Assembly (NCBI GenBank): GCA_002898015.1 | Contig: BDTM01000105.1 | Span: forward strand, 1 to 53,619 | DNA length: 53,619 bases | Direction: 5' to 3' | Origin: a bacterium BMS3Bbin03 | Lineage (GTDB): Bacteria; Zhuqueibacterota; JdFR-76; BMS3Abin05 | Shown: one piece after another, positions 23,280-32,803 of the stretch | Layout: each line of letters starts with the position of its first letter | How positions within the stretch are numbered: position 1 is the first letter of the stretch | Notes under the pieces: model-generated | The model's database searches: none | Seen by the model: only the letters and a program-made list of their open reading frames with translations | What the model was told of the DNA's origin: nothing | Made by a program: the position numbers and the translations under genes

Positions 23280-24394
23280 AGAGATTTTTAAGAATCGTTC
23301 TATTCCTGGTTTTTGCAGGCGGTTTCATTTTTCAGGGAAGTGCATTTGCGCAAAATAATCTGGAAAATGCTTTTAAAAAAGTGAAAAAAGGGTATCAAAC
23401 TGTTCGTTACCATGCCGTTGCCATCGATACAACCGCGGCTCCAAGAGGGATGAAGCGTCCTGATTTTCGCGGTGGGGAAGATCGATATCGCATTCAAAGA
23501 TGGGAAGTCTGGTACGAAGGGCCGGACAAAGTGCGGCTTGAACGATTAAACAAAAGATCGTCCCGAAAAATAATCCTTATCCGGAAAGGCAGCCAATTAT
23601 ATATCAAGTTTGGGGAGAGATGGGTGGTGCGCCCAATTTTAAAGGAAGAAAAAAGCATGTTCCTGGGTCTTCCCTGGCATCTTCGCGGCGCGCCCTATTT
23701 AAAATTGATTCAAAAAAATTATAAAATTGATTTTAAACCGGATGGTGAAATTATCGGTCGCCGTGTGGCCCTTTTGTCGATTCAACCGAAATACAAAGCG
23801 CGAATGATCTGGAAACTCTGGATCGATGCGTCCACGGGAATCATTCTCAGACAATTGCAGCAAGTTGAAACGCCTTTCGGATTAAAAATCCTGAAAGCGA
23901 GACAGATGACCTTCATCGAATATGGCGGGAATTTCCCGGATTCCCTTTTCAGCGTCTCGGGCAGAATTGTGAAGCAAAAACGGGAATTCCGGCGCCGCCG
24001 GCGTATTCATTTTAATACGGAAGGTGAAACGTTTAAATCTCTCAGGGATTTGGCCGACCGGGCTCCCTGTTCGATTTTTGCTCCCGAACCTTCTTTGAAT
24101 GGCTTTGCGTTTGTCAGAGGCAAATTATTAAAACGGCCGCGGATGACGATGATTCAAACGCACTACAGCGACGGCCTGATTGATTTTTCAATTTTCCAGA
24201 TAGACGCGCGGAAAAACGTGCGCAAGCGGTTCATGAAAAGATTTATGGAACGCCGCCCGAGAGGCCGCAGAAGACCTTTGATGGAAATTTACCCACTGGA
24301 AAAAAACGGCTTTGCATTTCTGATTCTGAGTCATTTCCCCGGCCCCTGGGTAAGAGAAGCGGCTGTGCGTTTAAAACCCCTGCCGGAAGATTGA
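23276..24394 (+). CDS. RseB/MucB-like sigma factor regulatory protein
   Basis: A 372-residue exported protein with a signal peptide of about 25 residues (QGSAFA-Q). The N-terminal half (about 30-215) has the LolA/RseB-type pattern of strands, for example WEVWYEGPDKVRLERL, LYIKFGERWVV and MIWKLWIDASTGIILRQLQQ. The second part (about 245-370) matches a MucB C-terminal-like domain with FSIFQIDA near residue 302. The family binds the anti-sigma factor in the periplasm and senses lipid or envelope damage. It overlaps the anti-sigma gene by four bases, which supports the assignment. An unusually basic linker (residues about 305-340) is noteworthy. Confidence 0.75.
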   Translation: MKRFLRIVLFLVFAGGFIFQGSAFAQNNLENAFKKVKKGYQTVRYHAVAIDTTAAPRGMKRPDFRGGEDRYRIQRWEVWYEGPDKVRLERLNKRSSRKIILIRKGSQLYIKFGERWVVRPILKEEKSMFLGLPWHLRGAPYLKLIQKNYKIDFKPDGEIIGRRVALLSIQPKYKARMIWKLWIDASTGIILRQLQQVETPFGLKILKARQMTFIEYGGNFPDSLFSVSGRIVKQKREFRRRRRIHFNTEGETFKSLRDLADRAPCSIFAPEPSLNGFAFVRGKLLKRPRMTMIQTHYSDGLIDFSIFQIDARKNVRKRFMKRFMERRPRGRRRPLMEIYPLEKNGFAFLILSHFPGPWVREAAVRLKPLPED

Positions 24395-24629
24395 AATGAT
24401 TCATTCCGGAGTTTTTTCCGAAAGTACCTCTATTTAATGTTCCCGCCTTTCTTCTGATTTCGACTTTTATCCCGGATTTCTTTTTTAACGTGACCCTGGT
24501 TTTGTGAATGGCTCAGGCCAAAATAATATTGTAAGTCGCCGCAATTTTATTTATATTTTAACCAACCTGAAGAATTCACTGCGGAGGTCGCTGAGAGCGC
24601 AGAGGTTATAAAATAAAACGAGGTATTGA
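24395..24629 (+). other. Intergenic region with an ACTGCGGAGG...GCGCAGAGG stretch
   Basis: No terminator or clear promoter is seen. The segment at about 24577-24608 (CTGCGGAGGTCGCTGAGAGC followed by GCAGAGG) looks like a fragment of a dispersed intergenic sequence; a related AACCTCTGCGCT occurs on the other strand sense near 37869. The downstream ribosome-binding site is weak. Confidence 0.3.
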
Positions 24630-25982
24630 ATGGCCAAAAAATTAGAAGTTTGCGTCAATCATGCCGGCCGTTACACAAATCGACATTGTTATGTCTGCCA
24701 TAAATCTATTTGCAAAGACTGTCAGAAGGTCCGTTCTCACCACATTTTTTGCGGCAAAACTTGCTGGTATCGCTTTTTGCTGCGGGAGTTCTTTCAATCC
24801 TTTCAGAAAAAATTTAGAAACACGCGAAAAGTCATCCTGTCTCAAAATACCCTCATTCTTTGGGGCACGATTGTTCTTTTATTTTTAATTCTTATGAGAC
24901 AAAATCTCCAGCTTTCACATAAAATTGAAACTCTGCAGAAGAAAACGCCGGGCCGCTTTTGGTCCCCGGTCACCCCTAATGAAGAAAAACCGAAATCGAG
25001 TCCATTGGTGGTTCAGAAGCCGGTAAAAGGGGCAATGGTTTTGTCCAATAAAATCACCATTCGCGGAATAGCGGACGATGGCGCCATTCTAATTTTGGAG
25101 CAAAAAAACAAGCCGGTGGCTGTGACGCTTCCGCAAAACGGGAAATTCGTTTTGAAAGATATTCAAATTTCACGCGCATCTTCCCATTTCAAACTAAAGG
25201 CATTATCGTCTGAGGGAAAAGTGACGGCGATTGAGGAATTGCATTTTCACTACGCGCCGCCGAGCATTCGCTTCTTGGCAACACCCATTAGGCGGGGAGA
25301 TCGATCTCAAAGGGAGATTGCACTCACATTTGACGGAGGCGCTTTAAACAATATTACGGGCAAAATTCTGGATATTTTACGCCAAAAAAACGTATTGTGT
25401 ACGATATTCTTAACGGGAGAATTTATTCGCCGTTACCCGGAAACGGTAAGACGGATTGTCCGTGAAGGACATAAAATTGGAAATCACACGTTCCATCATC
25501 CGCATTTGACGACTTACGCCAAAAACCGGAGGCAGGCGACACGAGAAAATATGACCCGGGAGCGGTTTCAAAAAGAATTGACACAAACCGCGAAACTGTT
25601 CGAAGAGGTGACCGGGAAGAAAATGGCCCCGTATTGGCGTGCTCCTTACGGTGAATCCAATCCGGAAATCCGATTGTGGGCAGCAGAATTGGGGTACCGG
25701 GAAGTTGACTGGACGTTTGGTAAAGATCAAAAAGAAAATATGGATACGCGGGATTGGGTGGCTCATCCGGGGGATGCGGGCTACCAGACGGGCGAGGAGA
25801 TCAAGGAAAAAATATTAAAATTTGCGGATGAAAAAAACGGCGGAGCGAACGGAGCCATCATTTTAATGCATTTGGGAAGCAACCGAACGCGCGATTTTCC
25901 GTATAAAAAACTTCCGGAAATAATCGATTCACTGCGTGCAAACCATTACAAGTTGGTGACGGTTGGTGAAATCGTAAAATAA
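24630..25982 (+). CDS. Membrane-anchored NodB polysaccharide deacetylase with N-terminal B-box-like zinc finger
   Basis: A 450-residue protein. Residues 8-45 hold a zinc-finger pattern (C8, H11, C20, C23, C28, C31, H37/H38, C41, C45) resembling a B-box. A transmembrane segment follows at about 74-91, then a short Ig-like domain (about 128-215). The NodB carbohydrate esterase domain occupies about 228-450 with D235 in TFDGG, H286 and H290 in NHTFHHP, a RAPYGE motif and LMHLG. The first motif has Gly where most members have a second Asp (TFDDG); variants at this position exist in the family. It probably removes acetyl groups from peptidoglycan or an exopolysaccharide outside the inner membrane, while the zinc finger faces the cytoplasm. 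Confidence 0.88.
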   Translation: MAKKLEVCVNHAGRYTNRHCYVCHKSICKDCQKVRSHHIFCGKTCWYRFLLREFFQSFQKKFRNTRKVILSQNTLILWGTIVLLFLILMRQNLQLSHKIETLQKKTPGRFWSPVTPNEEKPKSSPLVVQKPVKGAMVLSNKITIRGIADDGAILILEQKNKPVAVTLPQNGKFVLKDIQISRASSHFKLKALSSEGKVTAIEELHFHYAPPSIRFLATPIRRGDRSQREIALTFDGGALNNITGKILDILRQKNVLCTIFLTGEFIRRYPETVRRIVREGHKIGNHTFHHPHLTTYAKNRRQATRENMTRERFQKELTQTAKLFEEVTGKKMAPYWRAPYGESNPEIRLWAAELGYREVDWTFGKDQKENMDTRDWVAHPGDAGYQTGEEIKEKILKFADEKNGGANGAIILMHLGSNRTRDFPYKKLPEIIDSLRANHYKLVTVGEIVK

Positions 25983-26080
25983 CCAGTGAAAATCTGCATT
26001 GCACGATGGCCTGTCCATCTAAACAAAATATTTTTGAGCCACTTTTAAAATTTTAAGATTATAAATGGGAGAATGTTGAT

Positions 26081-27586
26081 ATGCGTGAAACGTCATTTTT
26101 GTGGGATTACTTTTTGGGACCGAGGGGCGAGAATGTGCAGCTTCTTTCCGAATTGTTAACGGCCGGGCTGAATCATTATCAACGGTGGCGGGAGGGACTT
26201 TATCCTGAAGATGAATCTATTTTCCCGGAAAATTATCCGAAAGGAGTCTATTTCAAAAAAGATTTGGAAAGACTGAGTGCCGCCTGGGAGGAATTCTTAC
26301 AGAAAATGGATCAGAACATTCCGTATCCGTCTGTGCGCTACGGTGCGCAAATGTTGAAAGATCCGGCTTTGCCGGCGGTGCTGGCTTATTTCTACACGCT
26401 GCTGACCAATCCGAACAACCACGCTTACGAGGGCGGGCCTGTGACCACTCAAATGGAGATGGAAGTCGTTCAGCAATTGTTGAGTCTGGTTGGATTTGAA
26501 ACGGGGTGGGGGCATTTGACGAGCGGTGGTTCTCTGGCAAACATGGAAGCGCTCTGGGCGGTGCGTGATTTTCGAAAATCGGGAACGGTCGTTTTTTCAA
26601 AGGGATCCCACTATTCCTGGAAACGCATTGCTTCTATTCTTAAAACCGGCAAGGTGGCGGAGATTCCGGTGGATGCGCACTACCGAATGGATTTGAATGC
26701 ACTGGAATCCGAACTCAAAAACGGGAACGTGATGATCATTATTGCAAATCTGGGGACAACGGGCACCGGTGCCGTGGATCCCCTTGAAGCTATTTTGAAA
26801 TTGCGGGATCGATACGGTTTTCATCTGCACGTGGACGCCGCTTACGGCGGTTACTACCGTTCCGTTATTTTAGATCAGGACGGATGCCTGATGCCTTTTG
26901 ATGCCGCTGAAATTCCTGTTTCGGATTATGTCTACAGCCAGTTGGCATTGCTCGGGGAGGCAGATTCAATTACGCTTGATCCCCACAAACACGGTCTGGT
27001 GGGCTATGGAGCCGGATCTGTTTTGTTCAAAGATGAAGCACTTCGGCAGGTGATTTTGAACACAGCGCCTTACACGTATCATGTCACGGACAAGCCCAAC
27101 ATCGGGATGTTTACCCTGGAAGGCTCCCGCCCGGGTGCCGCCGCCGCGGCGGTTTGGTTTACGCACAAATTAATCCCGCTGAATGAATCCGGTTACGGGC
27201 AGATTTTAATGCGCTGCCGCGAGACGGCTCAGGCGCTGTACGATGAATTGTCGCAATTTGAGTCGCTTCGGGCCATCTGTGAACCCGACCTGGATTTGAT
27301 TGGGTTCTATCGAATCGGGAGGAATCCAAAATCCCTGCAATCGATTAATGAAGCTACAGAAGCCATCTATCGAAAATTATCCGTTGAAAATCCAGGGGCG
27401 CCCTTTATTTTGTCAAAATTTGTCATCGATCCCGAAACTGCGGGCAGGATTCTCCCGGGTGTGGAAATCGATACGGATCATTTTACGGCCATGCGCGGTG
27501 TTTTTATGAAACATTGGATGAGGATGGGGCGTAAACCCGATTACCTGGACCGGCTGATCGAGGAATTGCGAAAATTTGATGGTTAA
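26081..27586 (+). CDS. PLP-dependent group II amino-acid decarboxylase (tyrosine decarboxylase-like)
   Basis: A 501-residue enzyme of the aspartate aminotransferase fold. The Schiff-base lysine is K303 in TLDPHKHGLVGYGAG. D252 in HVDAAYGG contacts the pyridine nitrogen. An N-terminal NPNNHAYEGGPVTTQMEMEVV stretch, cut here as NPNNHAYEGGP, and the TSGGSLANMEALW cofactor segment are typical of group II decarboxylases. The overall length and these motifs suggest a tyrosine or other aromatic amino-acid decarboxylase rather than glutamate decarboxylase, but the substrate cannot be fixed from sequence. GGGAGA precedes the ATG by about 8 bases. The gap to the downstream TonB receptor gene is short. 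Confidence 0.85.
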   Translation: MRETSFLWDYFLGPRGENVQLLSELLTAGLNHYQRWREGLYPEDESIFPENYPKGVYFKKDLERLSAAWEEFLQKMDQNIPYPSVRYGAQMLKDPALPAVLAYFYTLLTNPNNHAYEGGPVTTQMEMEVVQQLLSLVGFETGWGHLTSGGSLANMEALWAVRDFRKSGTVVFSKGSHYSWKRIASILKTGKVAEIPVDAHYRMDLNALESELKNGNVMIIIANLGTTGTGAVDPLEAILKLRDRYGFHLHVDAAYGGYYRSVILDQDGCLMPFDAAEIPVSDYVYSQLALLGEADSITLDPHKHGLVGYGAGSVLFKDEALRQVILNTAPYTYHVTDKPNIGMFTLEGSRPGAAAAAVWFTHKLIPLNESGYGQILMRCRETAQALYDELSQFESLRAICEPDLDLIGFYRIGRNPKSLQSINEATEAIYRKLSVENPGAPFILSKFVIDPETAGRILPGVEIDTDHFTAMRGVFMKHWMRMGRKPDYLDRLIEELRKFDG

Positions 27587-27615
27587 AAGACGGTTCTAGC
27601 AAAATGGAGGGACGA

Positions 27616-30060
27616 TTGAAATTCATACAAAAACTCTTTTCCTGCGGCACGCTTTCTCATCAGAAAATAATCATTGGTTTCTTGCCCATCATGTTATTTT
27701 TTGGATTCAATAACCGGCTCACGGCGGGAGAAAAGTCGCATCCCGGGAAACGCCTGGGAAGGATTCACGGGCAAGTGGTCGATGAAACCACGCAGCGCCC
27801 GCTGCCGAATGCCAATATCGTTTTAATCGGAACCCAAATGGGCGCGGCAGCCGACACAAACGGCTATTTCCGAATCGAACGCGTGCCGATTGGTTCATAC
27901 AATGTAAAGGTGCTTATGATGGGGTATGAATCGCGCCTGCTCTTAAATGTCATTGTCAATCCCGGCCGGACGACTTATCTGAAAGTAGAACTTCAGGCAA
28001 AAGTGCTTCAAACGAAAGCCGTTGTGGCGACGGCGGGTTATTTTCGTGAAGCAAAAGATGCCGTGGTCAGCAATGAAAGCCTGGATTTTGAGGAAATTCG
28101 AAGCGACCCCGGCAGTGTGGAAGATGTGCAGCGGGTGGTTCAGGCGCTGCCTTCCGTGGTTTCCGGATCTGATCAGAACAATGAAATTATTGTTCGCGGC
28201 GGAATGCCCGGCGAAAATTTATTCATAATGGATCATATTGAAATTCCAAATCCAAATCATTTTGGATTTCAAGGCACCGGGGGCGGCCCCATTAATATGG
28301 TCAACACGTATTTCATACGCCGGGTTGATTTTTATGCGGGGGCTTTCCCTGTAAAGTACGGCGACAGGGCTTCATCGGTGATGGATATTTCGCTGCGGGA
28401 CGGCAACAGAGAGCATTACACCGGACATTTGTACATGGGAATGGCCGGTGCCGGAGCGATGATGGAGGGCCCGATTGCCCGCGGAAAAGGCGCCTTTATT
28501 TTAAGCGCCAGAAAGAGTTTTCTGGATCTCATTATCTCTGCCACGGGACTGACGGCAGTCCCGAAATATTACGATCTTCAGGGGAAAATAACGTATGATA
28601 TTTCTCCAAACAACCGGCTGATTATCGATGGAATTTACGGGAATGATAAAATTTCCATCGAGAATGAAGGCGAAGGCGGCTATTCAAGAGGCGCACAGAA
28701 TGTACGCTCCCTGAGCCATCAGTACGCCGTCGGCGCCACACTGCAAACCCTGTTCGGCAGAAGGGCGCTGTCTCATCTGACGGTTTCTCAAACGCTGAAT
28801 TACTGGAACCAATATGTGTACAATGATTCCGGAGTTCCGTATTACACAAATCTTTCAACAGAAATTGAAAGAACTTTAAAGGAAAACATTGTGTTTTTCC
28901 TGAACAAACGTCTCGAGGTGAATACCGGCGGGTATGTCAAGTTTATTCCGCTTAAATACAATGAGTGGCGCGATTCTTTTTCAATTTACAGGTACGATAC
29001 GAGTTACAGTCCGTCCCGAAAAATCGGGGTTTTTATGACTTTTCCCGTGTGGCAGCGAAGGGTACGTCAAACAACGCTTAAATTGGCCGCTTATGGACAA
29101 TTCAAATGGTTCCCCTTTCCCCGTCTAACCGTCACAACGGGTTTGCGATGGGATTACTTGCGCTATATTCACAAGGGTGTCGTAGATCCGCGAGTGGGTC
29201 TGTCTTATAATCTTGGAAAAGGAATGAAGCTTAATCTTGCCTTCGGCCGGCAATCGCAGTCTCCGGCTTACATCGAGCTGACGTCGAACGATGAGAATAA
29301 AAATCTGGATTATAAACAGACAAAGCAGGTCGTGTTTGGATTGGAAAAACTTTTTCGTCCGGACATGCGGGGGACAGTTGAAGTTTTTTACAAAGATTAC
29401 CGGCGGGTTCCTGTGCCTTATTCCTGGACCACAATCGATCCGTATGATCGTTCCGACGGCCGGTTGGTCAGCAAAGGGAAAGGTTTTGCGAAGGGAATCG
29501 AATTTTTTATCCAAAAGAAAATGTCCGGGAATTTTCGTTTAACCCTCAGTTACGCCTATTCGAATTCGAAAGGCTTTGATCCGCGATTTAATAATTATTA
29601 CAATTGGGATTACGATTATCACCATATTTTTACGTTTATCGGCGGCGTGCGATTCAATTTTTACAAACATCAATGGTACCGGTCTCTTTCCGGAAAATTA
29701 ATGTACAAGATTTTTGCCTGGATACTGCCGCTTGCGGACCAGGTTGATGCAAGCATTCGCTGGCGCTATCTTGGGGGCAGACCTTACACAAAACCGAATT
29801 ATTATCCCAATTATCGCTGGTGGTTTGTGGATGAGACGGTTCATCGGAATGCCTATCGTATGCCGCCCTACCAGCGGCTGGATTTTCGACTCGACCGGCG
29901 TTTTATGTTCAACGGCTGGAATATGGTGACTTATTTTGAGATGATAAATGTGTTTAACCGGAACAACATCTGGGAGTATGTGTACAATGAAAATGGGACA
30001 ATTGATCGTGTCCTGCAATTCAATGTGTTTCCTGTGGGCGGCCTGGCGATCGAATTTTAG
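27616..30060 (+). CDS. TonB-dependent outer-membrane receptor with carboxypeptidase-like regulatory domain
   Basis: An outer-membrane receptor of 814 residues from TTG 27616, preceded by GGAGGG at 27606-27611; an in-frame ATG at 27604 overlaps that site and is the alternative. After an export signal come a CarboxypepD_reg-like beta-sandwich (GRIHGQVVDETTQRPLPNAN, about residues 48-125) and a plug domain with the IIVRGGMPGENLFIMDHIEI segment. A barrel of about 550 residues with many alternating aromatic strands completes it. Such proteins take up siderophores, vitamins or oligomers using TonB energy. No TonB or binding-protein gene is adjacent, so the ligand is unknown. The upstream PLP decarboxylase may share its transcript. 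Confidence 0.9.
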   Translation: MKFIQKLFSCGTLSHQKIIIGFLPIMLFFGFNNRLTAGEKSHPGKRLGRIHGQVVDETTQRPLPNANIVLIGTQMGAAADTNGYFRIERVPIGSYNVKVLMMGYESRLLLNVIVNPGRTTYLKVELQAKVLQTKAVVATAGYFREAKDAVVSNESLDFEEIRSDPGSVEDVQRVVQALPSVVSGSDQNNEIIVRGGMPGENLFIMDHIEIPNPNHFGFQGTGGGPINMVNTYFIRRVDFYAGAFPVKYGDRASSVMDISLRDGNREHYTGHLYMGMAGAGAMMEGPIARGKGAFILSARKSFLDLIISATGLTAVPKYYDLQGKITYDISPNNRLIIDGIYGNDKISIENEGEGGYSRGAQNVRSLSHQYAVGATLQTLFGRRALSHLTVSQTLNYWNQYVYNDSGVPYYTNLSTEIERTLKENIVFFLNKRLEVNTGGYVKFIPLKYNEWRDSFSIYRYDTSYSPSRKIGVFMTFPVWQRRVRQTTLKLAAYGQFKWFPFPRLTVTTGLRWDYLRYIHKGVVDPRVGLSYNLGKGMKLNLAFGRQSQSPAYIELTSNDENKNLDYKQTKQVVFGLEKLFRPDMRGTVEVFYKDYRRVPVPYSWTTIDPYDRSDGRLVSKGKGFAKGIEFFIQKKMSGNFRLTLSYAYSNSKGFDPRFNNYYNWDYDYHHIFTFIGGVRFNFYKHQWYRSLSGKLMYKIFAWILPLADQVDASIRWRYLGGRPYTKPNYYPNYRWWFVDETVHRNAYRMPPYQRLDFRLDRRFMFNGWNMVTYFEMINVFNRNNIWEYVYNENGTIDRVLQFNVFPVGGLAIEF

Positions 30061-30107
30061 GCGTAAAAGCCGCGTGTGAATCATTTGTAAAAGTCGGAGA
30101 CAAAAAA

Positions 30108-30689
30108 ATGTTAATCACGGTTTCGGACCAATCCGCTTTAATTATTACGGATGTGCAAAAAGATTTTTGCCCCGGAGGGGCGCTGCCGGTTCACGAGGGG
30201 GATCGGGTTGTGCCGGTTTTGAATGCCTATCAGGAAAAATTTAGCAGAGTAGGCAGCCCGGTTGTTTTTACACGGGATTGGCACCCCCGAAATCACAGTT
30301 CGTTCGTGGAAAATGGGGGCATTTGGCCGGTCCATTGCGTGCAGAATACAGACGGGGCTCAGTTCCATCCGGATTTACAATTTCCGGGTACGGCGCTTTT
30401 GGTTTCCAAAGCGGCCGATCCGAATTTAGAGGCCTATTCGTCATTTGACGGCACCCGTCTTTTCGAAATGTTGACGCGCCTTAAAGTTGAAACACTCTTC
30501 ATCGGTGGATTGACCACGGATTATTGCGTGAAATGCACTGCACTGGATGGTGTGAATTTCGGCTTTTCGGTTTATATTTTGAAAGATGCCATCCAGGGTG
30601 TCAATGTGAATCCCGGCGACAGCGAAAAAGCGATTGAAGAAATGAGCCGCGCGGGCATTCGGGAAGTAACACTGAATGAACTTGCCTGA
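30108..30689 (+). CDS. pncA: Nicotinamidase / isochorismatase family hydrolase
   Basis: A 193-residue cysteine hydrolase. The catalytic triad is visible as D15 (ITDVQKDF), K101 (LVSKAADPN) and C140 (TTDYCVKCTALDG). The metal-binding DWHPRNHSSF motif (about residues 60-69) is the one found in nicotinamidases and not in most isochorismatases. It would convert nicotinamide to nicotinate in NAD salvage. It follows the TonB receptor by 47 bases and precedes a gap of 232 bases with its own promoter. The length matches the bacterial enzyme. Confidence 0.9.
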   Translation: MLITVSDQSALIITDVQKDFCPGGALPVHEGDRVVPVLNAYQEKFSRVGSPVVFTRDWHPRNHSSFVENGGIWPVHCVQNTDGAQFHPDLQFPGTALLVSKAADPNLEAYSSFDGTRLFEMLTRLKVETLFIGGLTTDYCVKCTALDGVNFGFSVYILKDAIQGVNVNPGDSEKAIEEMSRAGIREVTLNELA

Positions 30690-30847
30690 CCGGAAAAGAT
30701 GCTTGTTTTAAAGACATTTCCGGGACTGCGATCTGAAAAAAGGTAACAATTCAGCCTCAAAGGAAAAATATAATCTTAGTGTCTTTGCAATTTTGTGGCA
30801 AACAGTTCCCTGTCATACAGTACAAAATTTAAATCCATAAAAATTCC

Positions 30848-30876
30848 TTGACAATCCCACCATTATTTTTTATGTT
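30848..30876 (+). promoter_or_regulatory. Sigma-70-type promoter before the UVR-motif gene
   Basis: TTGACA at 30848-30853 is followed after exactly 17 bases by TATGTT at 30871-30876 (four of six consensus bases). A stem-loop GTGGGTTT/AAACCCGC (30890-30908) lies just after the predicted start of transcription in the leader, without a T tract. Confidence 0.55.
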
Positions 30877-30921
30877 TTAGTTAGACGTCGTGGGTTTTTG
30901 AAACCCGCTTAATTCTAAGGA

Positions 30922-31812
30922 GTGGGTTATAACAAAATAACGCATATAAAAAATCAGACCGGAGCCGTGTGGACATTTAAACTTAAAAAATTTTCTGCTC
31001 TAAGAAATTGGATCGTTGCTAAAAAAAATAAATTTTTTTCAACGAAAGATTTGCAGGGAATGCTGCAAGAGTGGCCTTATGACCTGTCGCACGTGAATGT
31101 GCGGAAAATAAGGGGCCTCGATGGAAAGGAGAAAATTCAGCTCAGGCTGGACATGGGAATTTTGCAAATGGAGATCAACGGCCGCCCCGACGGGTCAAGC
31201 CCTCACGGAGAAGAATCGCTCTTTGATTATTATGTGAAAAGGGCCAATAATCTTAAGAGCCGATATTCGACCGATGATTTGTTTAAATTAAATCATTCCG
31301 ACTGCCTGAAATTACAACGGGAAGCGCTTCAATATTATCATCGATTTGTAGCCCTATTGTACCTCAAAAACTACCGGGGCGTTTTGCGGGACACCGACCA
31401 TAATTTGCGGATGATTGATTTCGTTAATATCTATGCCCTTAACGAACAAGACCGATGGGCATTTGAACAGTTTCGGCCGTATTTGATAATGATGCAAATT
31501 CGCGCCAAAGCCTCTCTTTTTATGAAACAGCGAAATTACCGAAAAGCCGAAAAAACGGTTGAAGGCGGTTTGACGGAAATCGAACGATTTTATATTGAAA
31601 ATGAGTTAACCGAACAAATCGATTCAAGTTTAATCCTTTCATTTTTGCGAAAATGGGGGCAGGAAATCAAGGAATCGCGTCCGTTATCTCCCGTGGAGAA
31701 GCTTCAAAGGGAGTTGGACAAAGCCGTTAATCAGGAAGACTTTGAACGCGCAGCGGAGTTAAGAGATCGCATTCAGGAGATACAAAAATTAGGAGATGAG
31801 TTGCTTTCCTGA
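30922..31812 (+). CDS. UvrB/UvrC (UVR) motif protein of unknown function
   Basis: A 296-residue open frame from GTG 30922. The start is uncertain: AAGGAG overlaps that GTG, and an in-frame GTG at 30967 would give 281 residues. The N-terminal part (MLQEWPYDLSHVNVRKIRGL, then LDMGILQMEINGRPDG) resembles a conserved family of UVR-containing proteins known from several environmental phyla. The middle is helical and TPR-like (about residues 120-240). A C-terminal UVR motif LQRELDKAVNQEDFERAAEL lies at about 257-290, as found in UvrB, UvrC and Clp regulators. It may bind a partner protein through this coiled hairpin. A promoter precedes it and a Usp gene follows by 31 bases. Confidence 0.75.
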   Translation: MGYNKITHIKNQTGAVWTFKLKKFSALRNWIVAKKNKFFSTKDLQGMLQEWPYDLSHVNVRKIRGLDGKEKIQLRLDMGILQMEINGRPDGSSPHGEESLFDYYVKRANNLKSRYSTDDLFKLNHSDCLKLQREALQYYHRFVALLYLKNYRGVLRDTDHNLRMIDFVNIYALNEQDRWAFEQFRPYLIMMQIRAKASLFMKQRNYRKAEKTVEGGLTEIERFYIENELTEQIDSSLILSFLRKWGQEIKESRPLSPVEKLQRELDKAVNQEDFERAAELRDRIQEIQKLGDELLS

Positions 31813-31843
31813 GAATTAAATATAAAATGGAGGGTTTATACAA

Positions 31844-32722
31844 ATGGATACGATCAAAAGCATTGTTTGTCCACTGGATTTATCGGAATCATCAAAGAGA
31901 GCCTATCGGGTAGCGAAATATTTGTCGGATATTACAGGCGCCGAATTATGGGTGCTGCATGTGATTCCGGAAGGCACTGAATTTTACTCCTCTATTTATC
32001 CGAATTTATCCGCTTTAATGGGCGGCATTCAGGAACACATTGAAGAAAAGATAGATGCTGTCATCGACACGAAAGATCCCCTGATTCACAGAGTTGTGCT
32101 TTCCGGCAAACCGTATGAGGAAATTATTAAATTCCAGGAACATAAAGATGCGGACCTGATTGTAATGGGTGCAAAGGGCATTTCAACAATCGAAGCCGTT
32201 CTTTTGGGAAATACAGCGGATCGTGTGCTGCGAAACGCTAATTGTCCGGTGATTATTAATCGAGGCGATTTTAAAGATTATAAAATTAAAAAGATTTTAG
32301 TTCCCACAAATTTATCGGAATTTTCTGAGTATGCTCTGAAGCAGGTGATCGGATTAGCACGAAAAACGGCTGCGGAAATAGACCTTTTGCACGTCCTTGA
32401 TATCCATACGTACGATGCCGGAAAGGTCGAAGATTTCATGAAAAGTGAAAAGGGTAAATCGCTTGAAACGAAAGCACGAAATGCAATGAAAACTCCGGAA
32501 GGCTCTGAAAATGTGACCATTAATAAAGTCTTGGCGCGGGGGTTTGAAACGGCTTCGGAGATTGTCCATTATGCTGTGGAGAATAATGTCGACCTGATTG
32601 CAATCGCCTCTCACGGCAGAAAAGGCATTTCCAAATTGCTGTTGGGAAGTGTGGCCGATAAGGTGATCCGCATAGCGCCCTGCCCGGTGATGGTTGTGAA
32701 GCATCCGAAATTATTCGATTAA
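31844..32722 (+). CDS. Tandem universal stress protein (two UspA domains)
   Basis: A 292-residue protein of two Usp domains (about residues 3-140 and 146-290). Each begins with a K-[IS]-[IL]-[VC]-P-x-[DN]-L-S-[EK] strand. Domain 1 has GAKG-x9-GN and domain 2 has ASHG-x9-GS, matching the nucleotide-binding loop of ATP-binding Usp proteins, the second with Ala in place of the first Gly. Each ends with C-P-V-[IM]. TGGAGGG precedes the ATG. It is likely cotranscribed with the UVR gene and ends at a strong terminator. A role in survival under starvation or oxidative stress is inferred from the family. Confidence 0.92.
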   Translation: MDTIKSIVCPLDLSESSKRAYRVAKYLSDITGAELWVLHVIPEGTEFYSSIYPNLSALMGGIQEHIEEKIDAVIDTKDPLIHRVVLSGKPYEEIIKFQEHKDADLIVMGAKGISTIEAVLLGNTADRVLRNANCPVIINRGDFKDYKIKKILVPTNLSEFSEYALKQVIGLARKTAAEIDLLHVLDIHTYDAGKVEDFMKSEKGKSLETKARNAMKTPEGSENVTINKVLARGFETASEIVHYAVENNVDLIAIASHGRKGISKLLLGSVADKVIRIAPCPVMVVKHPKLFD

Positions 32723-32770
32723 CGGATGGCACGATTCACCTTAAAAACAGGAATTCGTTCATAGAAAAAC

Positions 32771-32803
32771 AAAAAAGCCCCAATCGTTGACAGGGGCTTT
32801 TTT
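32771..32803 (+). terminator. Rho-independent terminator after the Usp gene
   Basis: AAAAAGCCCC (32772-32781) pairs with GGGGCTTTTT (32793-32802) around an 11-base loop, with A and T tracts on both sides. It lies 49 bases after the stop codon and may work on both strands. Confidence 0.92.
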
